From an uncultured Solirubrobacteraceae bacterium (GTDB lineage: Bacteria; Actinomycetota; Thermoleophilia; Solirubrobacterales; Solirubrobacteraceae): a stretch of DNA of 16,001 nucleotides. Both the position numbers and the translations under genes were made by a program. The stretch is taken from positions 1-16,001 of the forward strand of contig CADCVT010000205.1 of assembly GCA_902806215.1 (NCBI GenBank), written 5' to 3'. The notes beneath the pieces were generated by a model. The model ran no database searches. It was not told the DNA's origin and saw only the letters and a list, made by a program, of their open reading frames with translations. Within the stretch, counting starts at the first letter, position 1, and each line of letters begins with the position of its first letter. Shown piece after piece: positions 6,914 to 13,885 of this stretch.

Positions 6914-7993
6914 GTGCAGCACGGTTCCCCCTCTCGGCTCACCGCCGAGCTGCTCCCGCAGGACGACGTGACGCGCGCCGAGTGGAGCCGGCTCGCCGAG
7001 CTGGCGGGCAACGTCTTCGCGACCCCCGAGTGGGTGGACGTCTGGTGTGAGTACGCGGCTCCGGAGGCCCGGCCGCTGCTTGTGGGCTGCCGCGACGCCG
7101 ACGGCGTGTTGCGTGCCCTGCTGCCCTTGCACGCGCAACGCTTCGGGCCTTTGCGAGTCCTGCGGTTCCTCGGCCACGGCGCGTCCGACGAGCTTGGACC
7201 GGTCTGCGAGCCCGCGGACCGCGACGCTGCCGCAACCGCTCTGCGGGACGCGATGGACGCGCGCGTGGTTCCCGGCGCGGTCCTCCTGGCCGAGCGCATG
7301 CCCTTCCCCACGCCGTGGGCATCACTGCTCGGCGGACACGTGATCGCGTCCGAGCCGAGCCCGGTGCTGCCGGTCGAGGGCCGGACGTTCGAGGAGTTCC
7401 TCATGTCGCGCAGCCGTGGCTTCCGCAACCAGGTGCGCCGGATTGAGCGGCGGCTCGCGGAGCAGCACGAGGTCGAGGTCCACCTGGTGGACCAGCCCGA
7501 CGAGCTGTCGGCGGCGATGGACGTGCTCTACGAGCTCCACGCCGGGCGCTGGGGCGACGAGTCGGACGCCTTTGCCGGGGCGGCGGACGCGCTGCATCGC
7601 GCGTTCGCAGCCGTCGCGCTCGAGCGCGGGTGGCTTCGGCTCTGGACCCTGCGGCTCGACGGCCAGCCGGCGGCGTCGTGGTACGGCTTCCGCTTCGGCC
7701 GGGCCGACTCGTTCTACCAGTCGGGGCGCGATCGTGATCGCGACGACCTCATGGTCGGCGCGATCCTGCTCGCGCGGACGGTGCGGGCCACGTTCGACGA
7801 CGGGCTCGAGGAGTACCGCTTTCTACGCGGAAACGAGAGCTACAAGCGCCGGTGGACGTCCGAGGACCGTCCGGTCGTCAGCGTGCTTGCGCATGGCCGC
7901 GCTGGGACACGGCCGATCGTGGCGGGCGCAGCAGCCCTGGCCGGGTCTCCCCGGGTCAGGACCGCCGCGCGTCGCCTGCTCGATCGAGGCTGA
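6914..7993 (+). CDS. GNAT-family N-acyltransferase, CelD/BioF2 type (Acetyltransf_6)
   Basis: A 359-residue protein with the two-lobe GNAT (FemX-like) layout of CelD/BcsL-type proteins. The N-lobe has VFATPEWVDVWCEY (34-47) and a beta-rich ADGVLRALLPLHAQRFGPLRVLRFLG segment. The C-lobe begins at the basic SRGFRNQVRRIERRL (167-181), has LHAGRWGDE (208-216) and AASWYGFRFG (253-262), and ends in YRFLRGNESYKRRWT (301-315), the family hallmark. Members transfer acyl or aminoacyl groups from CoA or tRNA. It starts with GTG five bases after the aminotransferase stop, so the new amino group is the likely acceptor. It is clearly paralogous to the GNAT at 11616-12734. It converges with the LPxTG gene with only two bases between stops. 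Donor unknown. Confidence 0.85.
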   Translation: MQHGSPSRLTAELLPQDDVTRAEWSRLAELAGNVFATPEWVDVWCEYAAPEARPLLVGCRDADGVLRALLPLHAQRFGPLRVLRFLGHGASDELGPVCEPADRDAAATALRDAMDARVVPGAVLLAERMPFPTPWASLLGGHVIASEPSPVLPVEGRTFEEFLMSRSRGFRNQVRRIERRLAEQHEVEVHLVDQPDELSAAMDVLYELHAGRWGDESDAFAGAADALHRAFAAVALERGWLRLWTLRLDGQPAASWYGFRFGRADSFYQSGRDRDRDDLMVGAILLARTVRATFDDGLEEYRFLRGNESYKRRWTSEDRPVVSVLAHGRAGTRPIVAGAAALAGSPRVRTAARRLLDRG

Positions 7994-7995
7994 GA

Positions 7996-8337
7996 CTAGG
8001 CGTCCGGCTGGACGCGGCGACGCAGCACGAAGCCGGTGCCCAGCAGCAGCGCGCCGAACAGCGCGATGCCTGCGACCTCGACTCCGGTGAACGGGAGATT
8101 GCCGGACGAAGCCTGCGCCGGTTCGGTCGCGGCCGCCTCCGGCGTCGGGTTGTTCGGCGTGGGGGCCGGGGCCGGGGCCGGGGCGTCTTCAGAAGGCTCG
8201 ACGCTGTCGATCTCCCCGATGACGCCGAGGCTTCGGTTGTAGGCATCGCCCGTAGGCGTGCTCTGTGCCGAAGCGATAGGTGCGATCGCGAGCGAAGCGG
8301 CGATCGTGATGAAGATGAGCAACGTCCGTGCTCTCAC
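7996..8337 (-). CDS. Small secreted LPxTG-anchored protein
   Basis: A 113-residue protein with a complete sortase-substrate plan. The signal peptide covers about residues 1-24 (MRAR, hydrophobic LLIFITIAASLAIAP, cleavage after ASA). A short mature region follows, then an Ala/Pro/Glu-rich low-complexity stalk (48-78), LPFTG at 81-85, a membrane segment (VAGIALFGALLLGTGFVL) and an RRR stop-transfer. After sortase cleavage the mature protein would be only about 60 residues, too small for an enzyme, so a linker, acceptor or structural role is likely. The GTG start is supported by a strong GGGAGGA eight bases upstream. It is downstream of the ligase gene on the same strand after 56 bp and may be co-transcribed. 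No sortase gene is in the window. Function not recognised. Confidence 0.85.
   Translation of the reverse strand: MRARTLLIFITIAASLAIAPIASAQSTPTGDAYNRSLGVIGEIDSVEPSEDAPAPAPAPTPNNPTPEAAATEPAQASSGNLPFTGVEVAGIALFGALLLGTGFVLRRRVQPDA
8161..8184 (-). repeat. Short tandem repeat in the Ala-Pro stalk of the LPxTG gene
   Basis: About four copies of a 6-bp GGGGCC unit on the plus strand encode alternating Ala and Pro in the stalk. The unit is in frame, so copy-number change would vary stalk length without breaking the gene. Confidence 0.7.
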
Positions 8338-8345
8338 TGGTCTGG

Positions 8346-8352
8346 TCCTCCC
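8346..8352 (-). promoter_or_regulatory. Strong ribosome binding site of the LPxTG gene
   Basis: The minus strand reads GGGAGGA, eight bases before the GTG at 8337. It is the clearest Shine-Dalgarno seen in the window and fixes that start. It also indicates that this small protein is translated independently and probably strongly. Confidence 0.7.
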
Positions 8353-8393
8353 GAGCTTGATGACGGGCGTCGTATTCCCTGGTCGTGACGATC

Positions 8394-10340
8394 TTAGCCG
8401 ACGGATCCGGGGTCTAGGCCCGGTCCTTCGACGAATGTACGGTCGAATTCGACCGCATTGACCTCTGTCCTACCCAAGATGCGCTTTCGAGCCTCATTCA
8501 GGACGCGATCGTTCGCACTGAGCATGGACGCTTGTTCGAGTTCTCGCTCTGCATCGACCCATTTCCGCTCCTGCGCGTCGAGCAACGCAAGTTGCAGATA
8601 CGCGTACCACGTGGGTTCACGATCGATCGAGCGCCGAAACGCGGCCCTGGCGTCCTGCTTGTTGCCGAGCTCGAGGTCAAGCCGGCCCTCGTTGACGAGC
8701 GGCTCCACCGAGAGCGGGTTGAGATCGGCCGCGCGCCGCAGGTCTGCGCGGACCTGCTCCGCTTTGCCCCCCTCCTTGACGCGCTCGAGGTACCGGACCG
8801 ACAACCACGGCGGCACAAGGACGGCCAGCGCCACGGTCAAGGAGCACAGACCGCCCGCGACCGCCACCGGTCGCGGCACGGCGGCGAGGCCGCGGTTGCC
8901 GCGGTGGAGGCGCTCCCACCAGGGATCGGCAGCCGCCCCGCGACGCTGCAGCGCGACCGACGCGAAGGTGAAACCGATCGCGGGGCCCGTCAGCGCGGCG
9001 AACTCCTCGAGCCAATCGAGGTTGCCGTGCCCGACGAGGTAGGCCCCGACGGCCATCGAGGCGGCGCTGGCGGCCCGGCCGGGCCCGTCCAGGCGCCGCA
9101 TTCCGGTCATGGCCCCCGCAAGCAGGGCGCCGAGGACGCCTAGGAACAGCAGGATGCCCACCACGCCGTTCTCGGCGAGGAAGCGCAGGAAGATGTTGTG
9201 CGTGTACCGCGAGCGCTTGGGAAGCGTGCGCCGCGCGTCGTACTCGCGGCCGAAGTTCCCCGATGCCACGCCGCCGGCCGGCTTCTCGAGGAACAGGTCC
9301 CATGCCACGCGCGCGTAGTCGGGCCGTTCCTCGGGCGCCAGGCTCAACAGGCGCGACCCTCCAGCCGGATACGGCCCGGCGGTGCTCCAGGTCGATTCGG
9401 CCCAATCGACCGTCCGCGGCCCGAGGACGGCGCCGGCGACGCCGGCCGCCGCGAGCGCGACCGCGATCCCCCCCACCGCGACACGCCTCGGCGACAGCGA
9501 CGTCGGCCGCGCGACCCGAACACGGTCCTCGAGCAGCGAGAGCGCGAGACCGAGCGCGATCGCGAGCACCACCGTCAGCGCGACAAGGCGCACCGCGTCG
9601 TCGACGGCGCCCGCAGTCGGCCGCTCGGCCATGGCGTCGTTGCCGACGTCGAGCAGGGACGGCACGGCGATGAGGACCATCCCGCCGACCACCGCGAGGC
9701 GTGTGACCACCCGCACACGGTCCGACGCGAGCGCGACGAGCACCGGCAGCGAGAACACCAGGCCGACGGCGATGCCTCGTGACTGCGGCAGCACCGCGTA
9801 CTCGGCCAGGAGCACCGCCGCACCAAGCATAAGCGCGCGCGCGAGGACCGGGAGTTCACGACGAGACGCGAGCAGCACGGCGGCCAGCATCGCCATCGCC
9901 GGGAGCGCGGACGTGGCGTTCGGGTACGCCATCGGGTCGTTGAGCCGCAGCGTCTCCGGGTCGAGGAGTCCCGAAAGCCCCGCGGCTCCGGTCGCCTGGA
10001 TCAAGCGGACGGCGCAGATGGCCGCGACGCCGACGCTCCACAGCGCAATGAGCGCGAGCAGGCCGCGCGGTCCGGCGGGCTGGATCGCCATGCACCAGGC
10101 GGTGGCGAGGACAAGCAGCAGCTGATTGGACGACTCGAACGCATCGCCCGCAGAGTCCGCCCAGACGAGCGAGAGATAGCTCCACGCGACGAGGGCCGCG
10201 AGGAGAGCGAGCGCGACCCGCGCCGCGGTGCCGTCGGGCACGAGCCGGCGCGTGCCCGCTGCAACGGCCGCCAGCAGCACGACGGCCGCGACCGCGGCCG
10301 GGTACCAGTTGCGAGCGAAGTAGCCGCCGTCCTCGAGCAC
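8394..10340 (-). CDS. O-antigen ligase/Wzy-like polymerase with C-terminal TPR region
   Basis: From the first GTG the protein has 648 residues with about 13 membrane helices up to residue 513. A large outer loop is rich in family signals: DPMAYPNATSALPAM (135-149), SRG (187-189), then RPDYARVAWDLFLEKPAGG (339-357) and YTHNIFLRFLAENGVVG (379-395), the Wzy_C HN motif. Residues about 516-612 form two or more TPR-like helices (ADLNPLSVEPLVNEGRLDLELGN, SIDREPTWYAYLQLALLDAQ) that would face outwards. Enzymes of this type polymerise flipped repeat units or transfer glycans to lipid, wall or protein. The GTG start is doubtful. The frame continues upstream to a stop at 10497-10499 and encodes another helix ending ALVLEDGGYF, but no ATG, GTG or TTG occurs there. 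The real N-terminus is therefore probably upstream (see findings). Polymerase and ligase cannot be separated by sequence. Confidence 0.88.
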   Translation of the reverse strand: MLEDGGYFARNWYPAAVAAVVLLAAVAAGTRRLVPDGTAARVALALLAALVAWSYLSLVWADSAGDAFESSNQLLLVLATAWCMAIQPAGPRGLLALIALWSVGVAAICAVRLIQATGAAGLSGLLDPETLRLNDPMAYPNATSALPAMAMLAAVLLASRRELPVLARALMLGAAVLLAEYAVLPQSRGIAVGLVFSLPVLVALASDRVRVVTRLAVVGGMVLIAVPSLLDVGNDAMAERPTAGAVDDAVRLVALTVVLAIALGLALSLLEDRVRVARPTSLSPRRVAVGGIAVALAAAGVAGAVLGPRTVDWAESTWSTAGPYPAGGSRLLSLAPEERPDYARVAWDLFLEKPAGGVASGNFGREYDARRTLPKRSRYTHNIFLRFLAENGVVGILLFLGVLGALLAGAMTGMRRLDGPGRAASAASMAVGAYLVGHGNLDWLEEFAALTGPAIGFTFASVALQRRGAAADPWWERLHRGNRGLAAVPRPVAVAGGLCSLTVALAVLVPPWLSVRYLERVKEGGKAEQVRADLRRAADLNPLSVEPLVNEGRLDLELGNKQDARAAFRRSIDREPTWYAYLQLALLDAQERKWVDAERELEQASMLSANDRVLNEARKRILGRTEVNAVEFDRTFVEGPGLDPGSVG

Positions 10341-10678
10341 CAGGGCCAGCCACAGCGCAACGAGCAGAACGCCCGGTACGCATGCGACAACTGCACCTGT
10401 TGCCGAGGTGCCGGGCTCGGCCGTCGGCGGGAGACTCTGTGATTGTCGGGGGGCCTGGGCGGGAATAACAGGGCCATCGTGGCAGCCGCCGCGGCGTCAG
10501 TCGTTCGCTTCCAGCGTTCCACCCCCTCGATAGCCTCTCGAACTTGCCGACCTCCGGTATCACCCGTATTCCTGCGCCACGCACGCCTGAGACATCCGTC
10601 CAGGGCCCGTTGTCGTTGCTCCAGCAGGGGACATCCTCAGTCGACGCGAACACAACCCGACTCCGCGTCCTGAGCACC
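10341..10678. other. Divergent region between ligase and phosphoglycosyltransferase genes
   Basis: 338 bp without a called gene. Its left part (about 10341-10430) very probably encodes the missing first helix of the ligase on the minus strand, since the frame stays open and reads VPGVLLVALWLAL directly before the called start. A run of six G at 10448-10453 (six C on the gene strand) separates this frame from an ATG at 10477 in another frame. The rest (about 10480-10678) must hold the promoters of both genes. I see only a weak TTGTCG at 10610-10615 followed by CATCCT for the plus gene, and no Shine-Dalgarno before its ATG. No operator dyad or terminator was found. Confidence 0.5.
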
Positions 10679-11584
10679 ATGTCTGCCTATCCCCATCTCC
10701 CCGCCCCCGCTTCCGCGCCACTGCTCGACGGCCGCCCGGAGAGCGAGATCATCGCCGGCCTGCGCAGCGACCTCGCTGCCGCCAAGGCAGTCGACGCTCG
10801 CGATCTCTTCCGTCGCGCGGTCAAGCGCACCTTTGACGTCTCGGTCGCCGCGACCGGGCTGCTGCTCACGCTGCCGACGTTCATCATCGTCGCGCTGCTG
10901 ATCAAACTCGACTCACCGGGCCCCGTGTTCTACCGTGCCGAGCGCGTCGGCTTCCGTGGTCGCTCGCTGAAGGTCCTGAAGTTCCGCAAGATGCACGCGG
11001 ACGCGCGTGGTCCGGCGCTCACGGCCGACGACGACCAGCGCTTCACGCGCGCCGGCGCCTTCCTGGCTAGAACCAAGCTCGACGAGCTGCCGCAGCTCTG
11101 GAACGTGCTGATCGGAGACATGAGCCTGATCGGCCCACGGCCCGAGGACCCCCGGTTCGTCGCGCTGCACGCCGAGGAGTTCAGCAACGTGCTGCTCGTG
11201 CGCCCGGGCATGACGGGCCTTTCGCAGATCGCCTTCGCAGCGGAGAGCCGCATCCTCGACGATGTCGACCCCACGGGTCATTACCTCGACAGGATCCTCC
11301 CGCAGAAGCTCGCGCTCGACCAGATGTACGCGATGCACTACCACGTGCGGATCGACATCTCGATCCTCATCTGGACGCTCGTGGCCGTCTGCCTGCGCCG
11401 CGAGGTCGCGGTCCACCGGCAGACCGGGCGCATGAACGTCCGCCGCCGTCGCCGTGCCTCTGACCGGCTCGAGCAGCAGCACCAGCGGCCGACCGACGAG
11501 AAGCGCGAGCGCCACCTCACCGTGGTCGACGTGACCGAGGTCGGCGTCACGGGCGTCGATGCGACGCACGACGTCTCGGCCTGA
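10679..11584 (+). CDS. Undecaprenyl-phosphate sugar phosphotransferase (monotopic phosphoglycosyltransferase, bacterial sugar transferase family)
   Basis: A 301-residue initiating enzyme that transfers a sugar-1-phosphate from a nucleotide sugar to undecaprenyl phosphate at the inner membrane face. Family features are KRTFDV (49-54), the re-entrant helix TGLLLTLPTFIIVALLI (59-75), SPGPVFYRAERVG (79-91), FRKM (102-105), LDELPQLWNVLIGDMSLIGPRPED (134-157) with the catalytic Asp135-Glu136, and RPGMTG (175-180). It lacks the N-terminal helices and CoA-binding-like domain of WcaJ/WbaP, so it is of the small PglC-like type. A C-terminal extension after residue 240 has an Arg cluster and an acidic/Val tail not typical of the family. 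The ATG was chosen because the upstream frame (from 10544) shows no family similarity. First gene of a four-gene plus-strand operon. Confidence 0.92.
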   Translation: MSAYPHLPAPASAPLLDGRPESEIIAGLRSDLAAAKAVDARDLFRRAVKRTFDVSVAATGLLLTLPTFIIVALLIKLDSPGPVFYRAERVGFRGRSLKVLKFRKMHADARGPALTADDDQRFTRAGAFLARTKLDELPQLWNVLIGDMSLIGPRPEDPRFVALHAEEFSNVLLVRPGMTGLSQIAFAAESRILDDVDPTGHYLDRILPQKLALDQMYAMHYHVRIDISILIWTLVAVCLRREVAVHRQTGRMNVRRRRRASDRLEQQHQRPTDEKRERHLTVVDVTEVGVTGVDATHDVSA

Positions 11585-11615
11585 AGCGCAACGCGACTCA
11601 CTCGCGACAGGCACA

Positions 11616-12734
11616 ATGGGGTCGGTGCGCTCTCCGGCCCCCGACCGGTTCGATGTCACCACAGGCGCTCCGGCCCTGGATCTGCTCGACGACGCCTGGG
11701 ACGCACTCGCTGCGCGGACGCCCAGCCCGTTCCTGACGGGCGCCTGGCTGCGGTCGTGGTGGGAGCAGTACGGCAGCGGTGCCCCGGCCGTAGCGGTGCT
11801 CCGCGCCCCGGACGGCCGCCTGCGGGCGGGCGCGATGTTCTCGCACAGCCGCTTTGGCCTGAGCGCCGCCGCCAACGATCACAGCCCGCACTGGGGCGCT
11901 GTGTCAGATGGGCCCGACGCCGCGGCGGCGCTGTGGAGCGAGATCGGCCGGCTGCCCGAGCCGGTGGTGACCCTGACCGCCCTCGCGGCCGGCGACGACG
12001 AGCAGCACGCACGTGCCGCCTTGCAGGCGTGCGGCCGACGCGTCCACGTCCGGCAGGGCATCGAGAGCCCGTTCCTCGAGCTGCCGTCAAGCTTCGACGA
12101 GCTGCTCGCAGAGCGCAGCGCCAACCTCCGCTCCCAGGTGCGAAGCCGACAGCGCCGGATGGAGCGCGCAGGGGTCACGCAGGTGCGCACCGTCCGGGGA
12201 GCCGACGATCTCCCCGCCGCTCTCGAGGCGTTCCTCCGCGTCGAGGCCTCCGGCTGGAAAGCTCGCGAGGGCACGGCGATCGCCACCGAGGCGCGCGCAG
12301 CAGGGCTGTACCGCAGTTTCGCGCGCCAGGCGGCGGAGCGCGGCTGGTTGAGGCTCCACCTGCTCGAGCTCGACGGCGTGGCGGTGGCTGGCGACCTCGC
12401 GTGCGTGCTCGGCGACACCGAGTTCCTGCTCAAGACCGGGTTCGACGAGGCGCACGCGCGCCTGTCCCCCGGACTCGTCCTGCGCGCCAACGCGCTGCGC
12501 GCCGCCATCGAGGAGGGCGTCGCGGCATACGACTTCCTCGGTGGCCCGGACGCGTACAAGCTCCGCTGGACCGACGTCGTCCGCTCGCGCGTGACCGTTC
12601 GCGGTTTCCGCGGCGCCCGCTCACTCCCGTCCGAGGCCTGGTGGCGCACGGTCCGGCCGGCGCTCGTCGCGACCCGCGATCACCTCCCGGAGCACCTTCC
12701 GGTCGCAAGCGCGGCGCGAGACACGACGGCGTGA
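11616..12734 (+). CDS. GNAT-family N-acyltransferase, CelD/BioF2 type, second copy
   Basis: A 372-residue two-lobe GNAT protein, paralogous to the one at 6914-7993. Shared points: PFLTGAWLRSWWEQY (38-52) matches its FATPEWVDVWCEY; the basic SANLRSQVRSRQRRME (168-183) matches RGFRNQVRRIERR; RVEASGWKARE (208-218) matches LHAGRWGDE; and YDFLGGPDAYKLRWT (305-319) matches YRFLRGNESYKRRWT. Such proteins acylate or aminoacylate amino sugars or peptides. The ATG start was chosen over an upstream in-frame ATG that lies inside the phosphoglycosyltransferase gene; the gap is then 31 bp. Its TGA overlaps the GTG of the ATP-grasp gene by four bases, which suggests a shared pathway. Substrate unknown. Confidence 0.85.
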   Translation: MGSVRSPAPDRFDVTTGAPALDLLDDAWDALAARTPSPFLTGAWLRSWWEQYGSGAPAVAVLRAPDGRLRAGAMFSHSRFGLSAAANDHSPHWGAVSDGPDAAAALWSEIGRLPEPVVTLTALAAGDDEQHARAALQACGRRVHVRQGIESPFLELPSSFDELLAERSANLRSQVRSRQRRMERAGVTQVRTVRGADDLPAALEAFLRVEASGWKAREGTAIATEARAAGLYRSFARQAAERGWLRLHLLELDGVAVAGDLACVLGDTEFLLKTGFDEAHARLSPGLVLRANALRAAIEEGVAAYDFLGGPDAYKLRWTDVVRSRVTVRGFRGARSLPSEAWWRTVRPALVATRDHLPEHLPVASAARDTTA

Positions 12735-13885
12735 GCCCAGATCCCCTCGCCCTCGTCATGGGCGACATCGACATGGTGCAGGCACTGGCACTCGGCGGCA
12801 TCCGGTCGGCGCTGTTCGCCGAGACGGGGGACCCCGCGCGGTGGTCACGTCACGTGGAGGAGTCGCTGCCGTGGGTCGATCATTGGCGTGATCCTGAGCG
12901 CGTCGTCGACACGCTGCTGGCTTTCGCCGCACGCCAGGCCGCGCGACCGGTCCTGATGCCGCAGACCGACGGTGACCTGTTCGTCGTGTCAAGACACCGC
13001 GAGCGGCTCGCCGAAGCGTGCGACTTCCATCTCGCTCGCGAGGACCTCGTCGAGTCGCTCGCCGACAAGGCCGCGTTCGCGACCCTCGCCGATCAGGTCG
13101 ACCTGCCGACACCGCGGGCGCTCGCACTCGACCCGCGCGTCGAGCCCTGGCGGGACATCGACCTTCGCCCTCCGCTCGTCCTCAAGCCGCTCGTCCGCGA
13201 CAGCGCCCGATGGGCGCCGGTCGAGCCAGCGGCCAAGGCTCGGCGGGTCGCGACGATGGGCGCGCTCGCCGCGCTCTGGCCGCAGCTCGCCGAGCTCGGG
13301 CTGCCTGTCCTCGTCCAGGAGGCGATCGAGGGAGACGAGACGCGGATCGAGAGCTTCCACGCGTACACCGATGCCGGCGGGCGGGTCGCGGGCGCCTTCA
13401 CCGGGCGCAAGATCCGGACGTTCCCGTCGGTGTATGGGCACAGCACGTCGGTGCGGATCACCGACGAGCCCGACGTCGATCGTCTTGGGCGCGAGGTGCT
13501 CGAGCGTCTAGACCTGCACGGCTTCGCGAAGGCCGACTTCAAGCGGGCGGCTGACGGCCGGCTGTGGCTGCTCGAGGTCAACCCACGCGCGACGCTGTGG
13601 CACCATCCGGCCGCCATCGCGGGCGTGAACCTGGCGGCACTGATGTACGCCGACCTGACGGGGCGCCCCCGGCCGCACGCCGGCCGTGCCCGGGCCGGCG
13701 TCGAGTGGGTGCTGCCCTTGCGTGACCTCCGAGCGGCGCGTGCCGAAGGGATCCCGATGGCTTCGTGGCTGCGATGGGCCGCGAGCTGCGAAGCGGTCTC
13801 CGGTCTGTCGCGGCGCGATACCGCCCCGTTCGCCGCCGCCGCGTGGGCTGTCGTCCGTCACCGGCTGCCGGGCCGCGTCGCCTGA
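12731..13885 (+). CDS. ATP-grasp superfamily carboligase (COG3919-like)
   Basis: A 384-residue ATP-dependent ligase of the kind that activates a carboxylate as acyl phosphate and joins it to an amine or thiol. The N-domain ALVMGDIDMVQALALGG has a degenerate dinucleotide-like fold and contains PQTDGDLFVVSRHRE (77-91). SLADKAAF (109-116) opens the ATP-grasp part. PPLVLKPLVRD (147-157) supplies the ATP-binding Lys152, VLVQEAIEGDE (193-203) is the adenine hinge, GRKIRTFP (225-232) is basic, and WLLEVNPRATLW (279-290) gives the Mg-binding Glu282 and Asn284. The GTG start overlaps the GNAT stop (GTGA). The frame is open far upstream, but only as shadow of the GNAT. This type is often seen in exopolysaccharide loci with deacetylases and GNATs. 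Its substrates are unknown; amidation of an amino sugar is inference. Confidence 0.87.
   Translation: MSPDPLALVMGDIDMVQALALGGIRSALFAETGDPARWSRHVEESLPWVDHWRDPERVVDTLLAFAARQAARPVLMPQTDGDLFVVSRHRERLAEACDFHLAREDLVESLADKAAFATLADQVDLPTPRALALDPRVEPWRDIDLRPPLVLKPLVRDSARWAPVEPAAKARRVATMGALAALWPQLAELGLPVLVQEAIEGDETRIESFHAYTDAGGRVAGAFTGRKIRTFPSVYGHSTSVRITDEPDVDRLGREVLERLDLHGFAKADFKRAADGRLWLLEVNPRATLWHHPAAIAGVNLAALMYADLTGRPRPHAGRARAGVEWVLPLRDLRAARAEGIPMASWLRWAASCEAVSGLSRRDTAPFAAAAWAVVRHRLPGRVA

Noticed and set aside
791..7993. Complete legionaminic or sialic acid pathway
   Set aside because: Only dehydratase-, nucleotidylyltransferase- and aminotransferase-like genes are present. There is no NeuB-, NeuC- or NeuA-like gene in the window.
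8161..8184. Tandem GC repeat as a regulatory or CRISPR-like element
   Set aside because: It is a short in-frame coding repeat for Ala-Pro residues, without spacers.
11756..13885. A single 709-codon frame that would look like a GNAT/ATP-grasp fusion
   Set aside because: The first 325 codons overlap the real GNAT in another frame and have no family similarity. The ATP-grasp gene starts at the GTG overlapping the GNAT stop.
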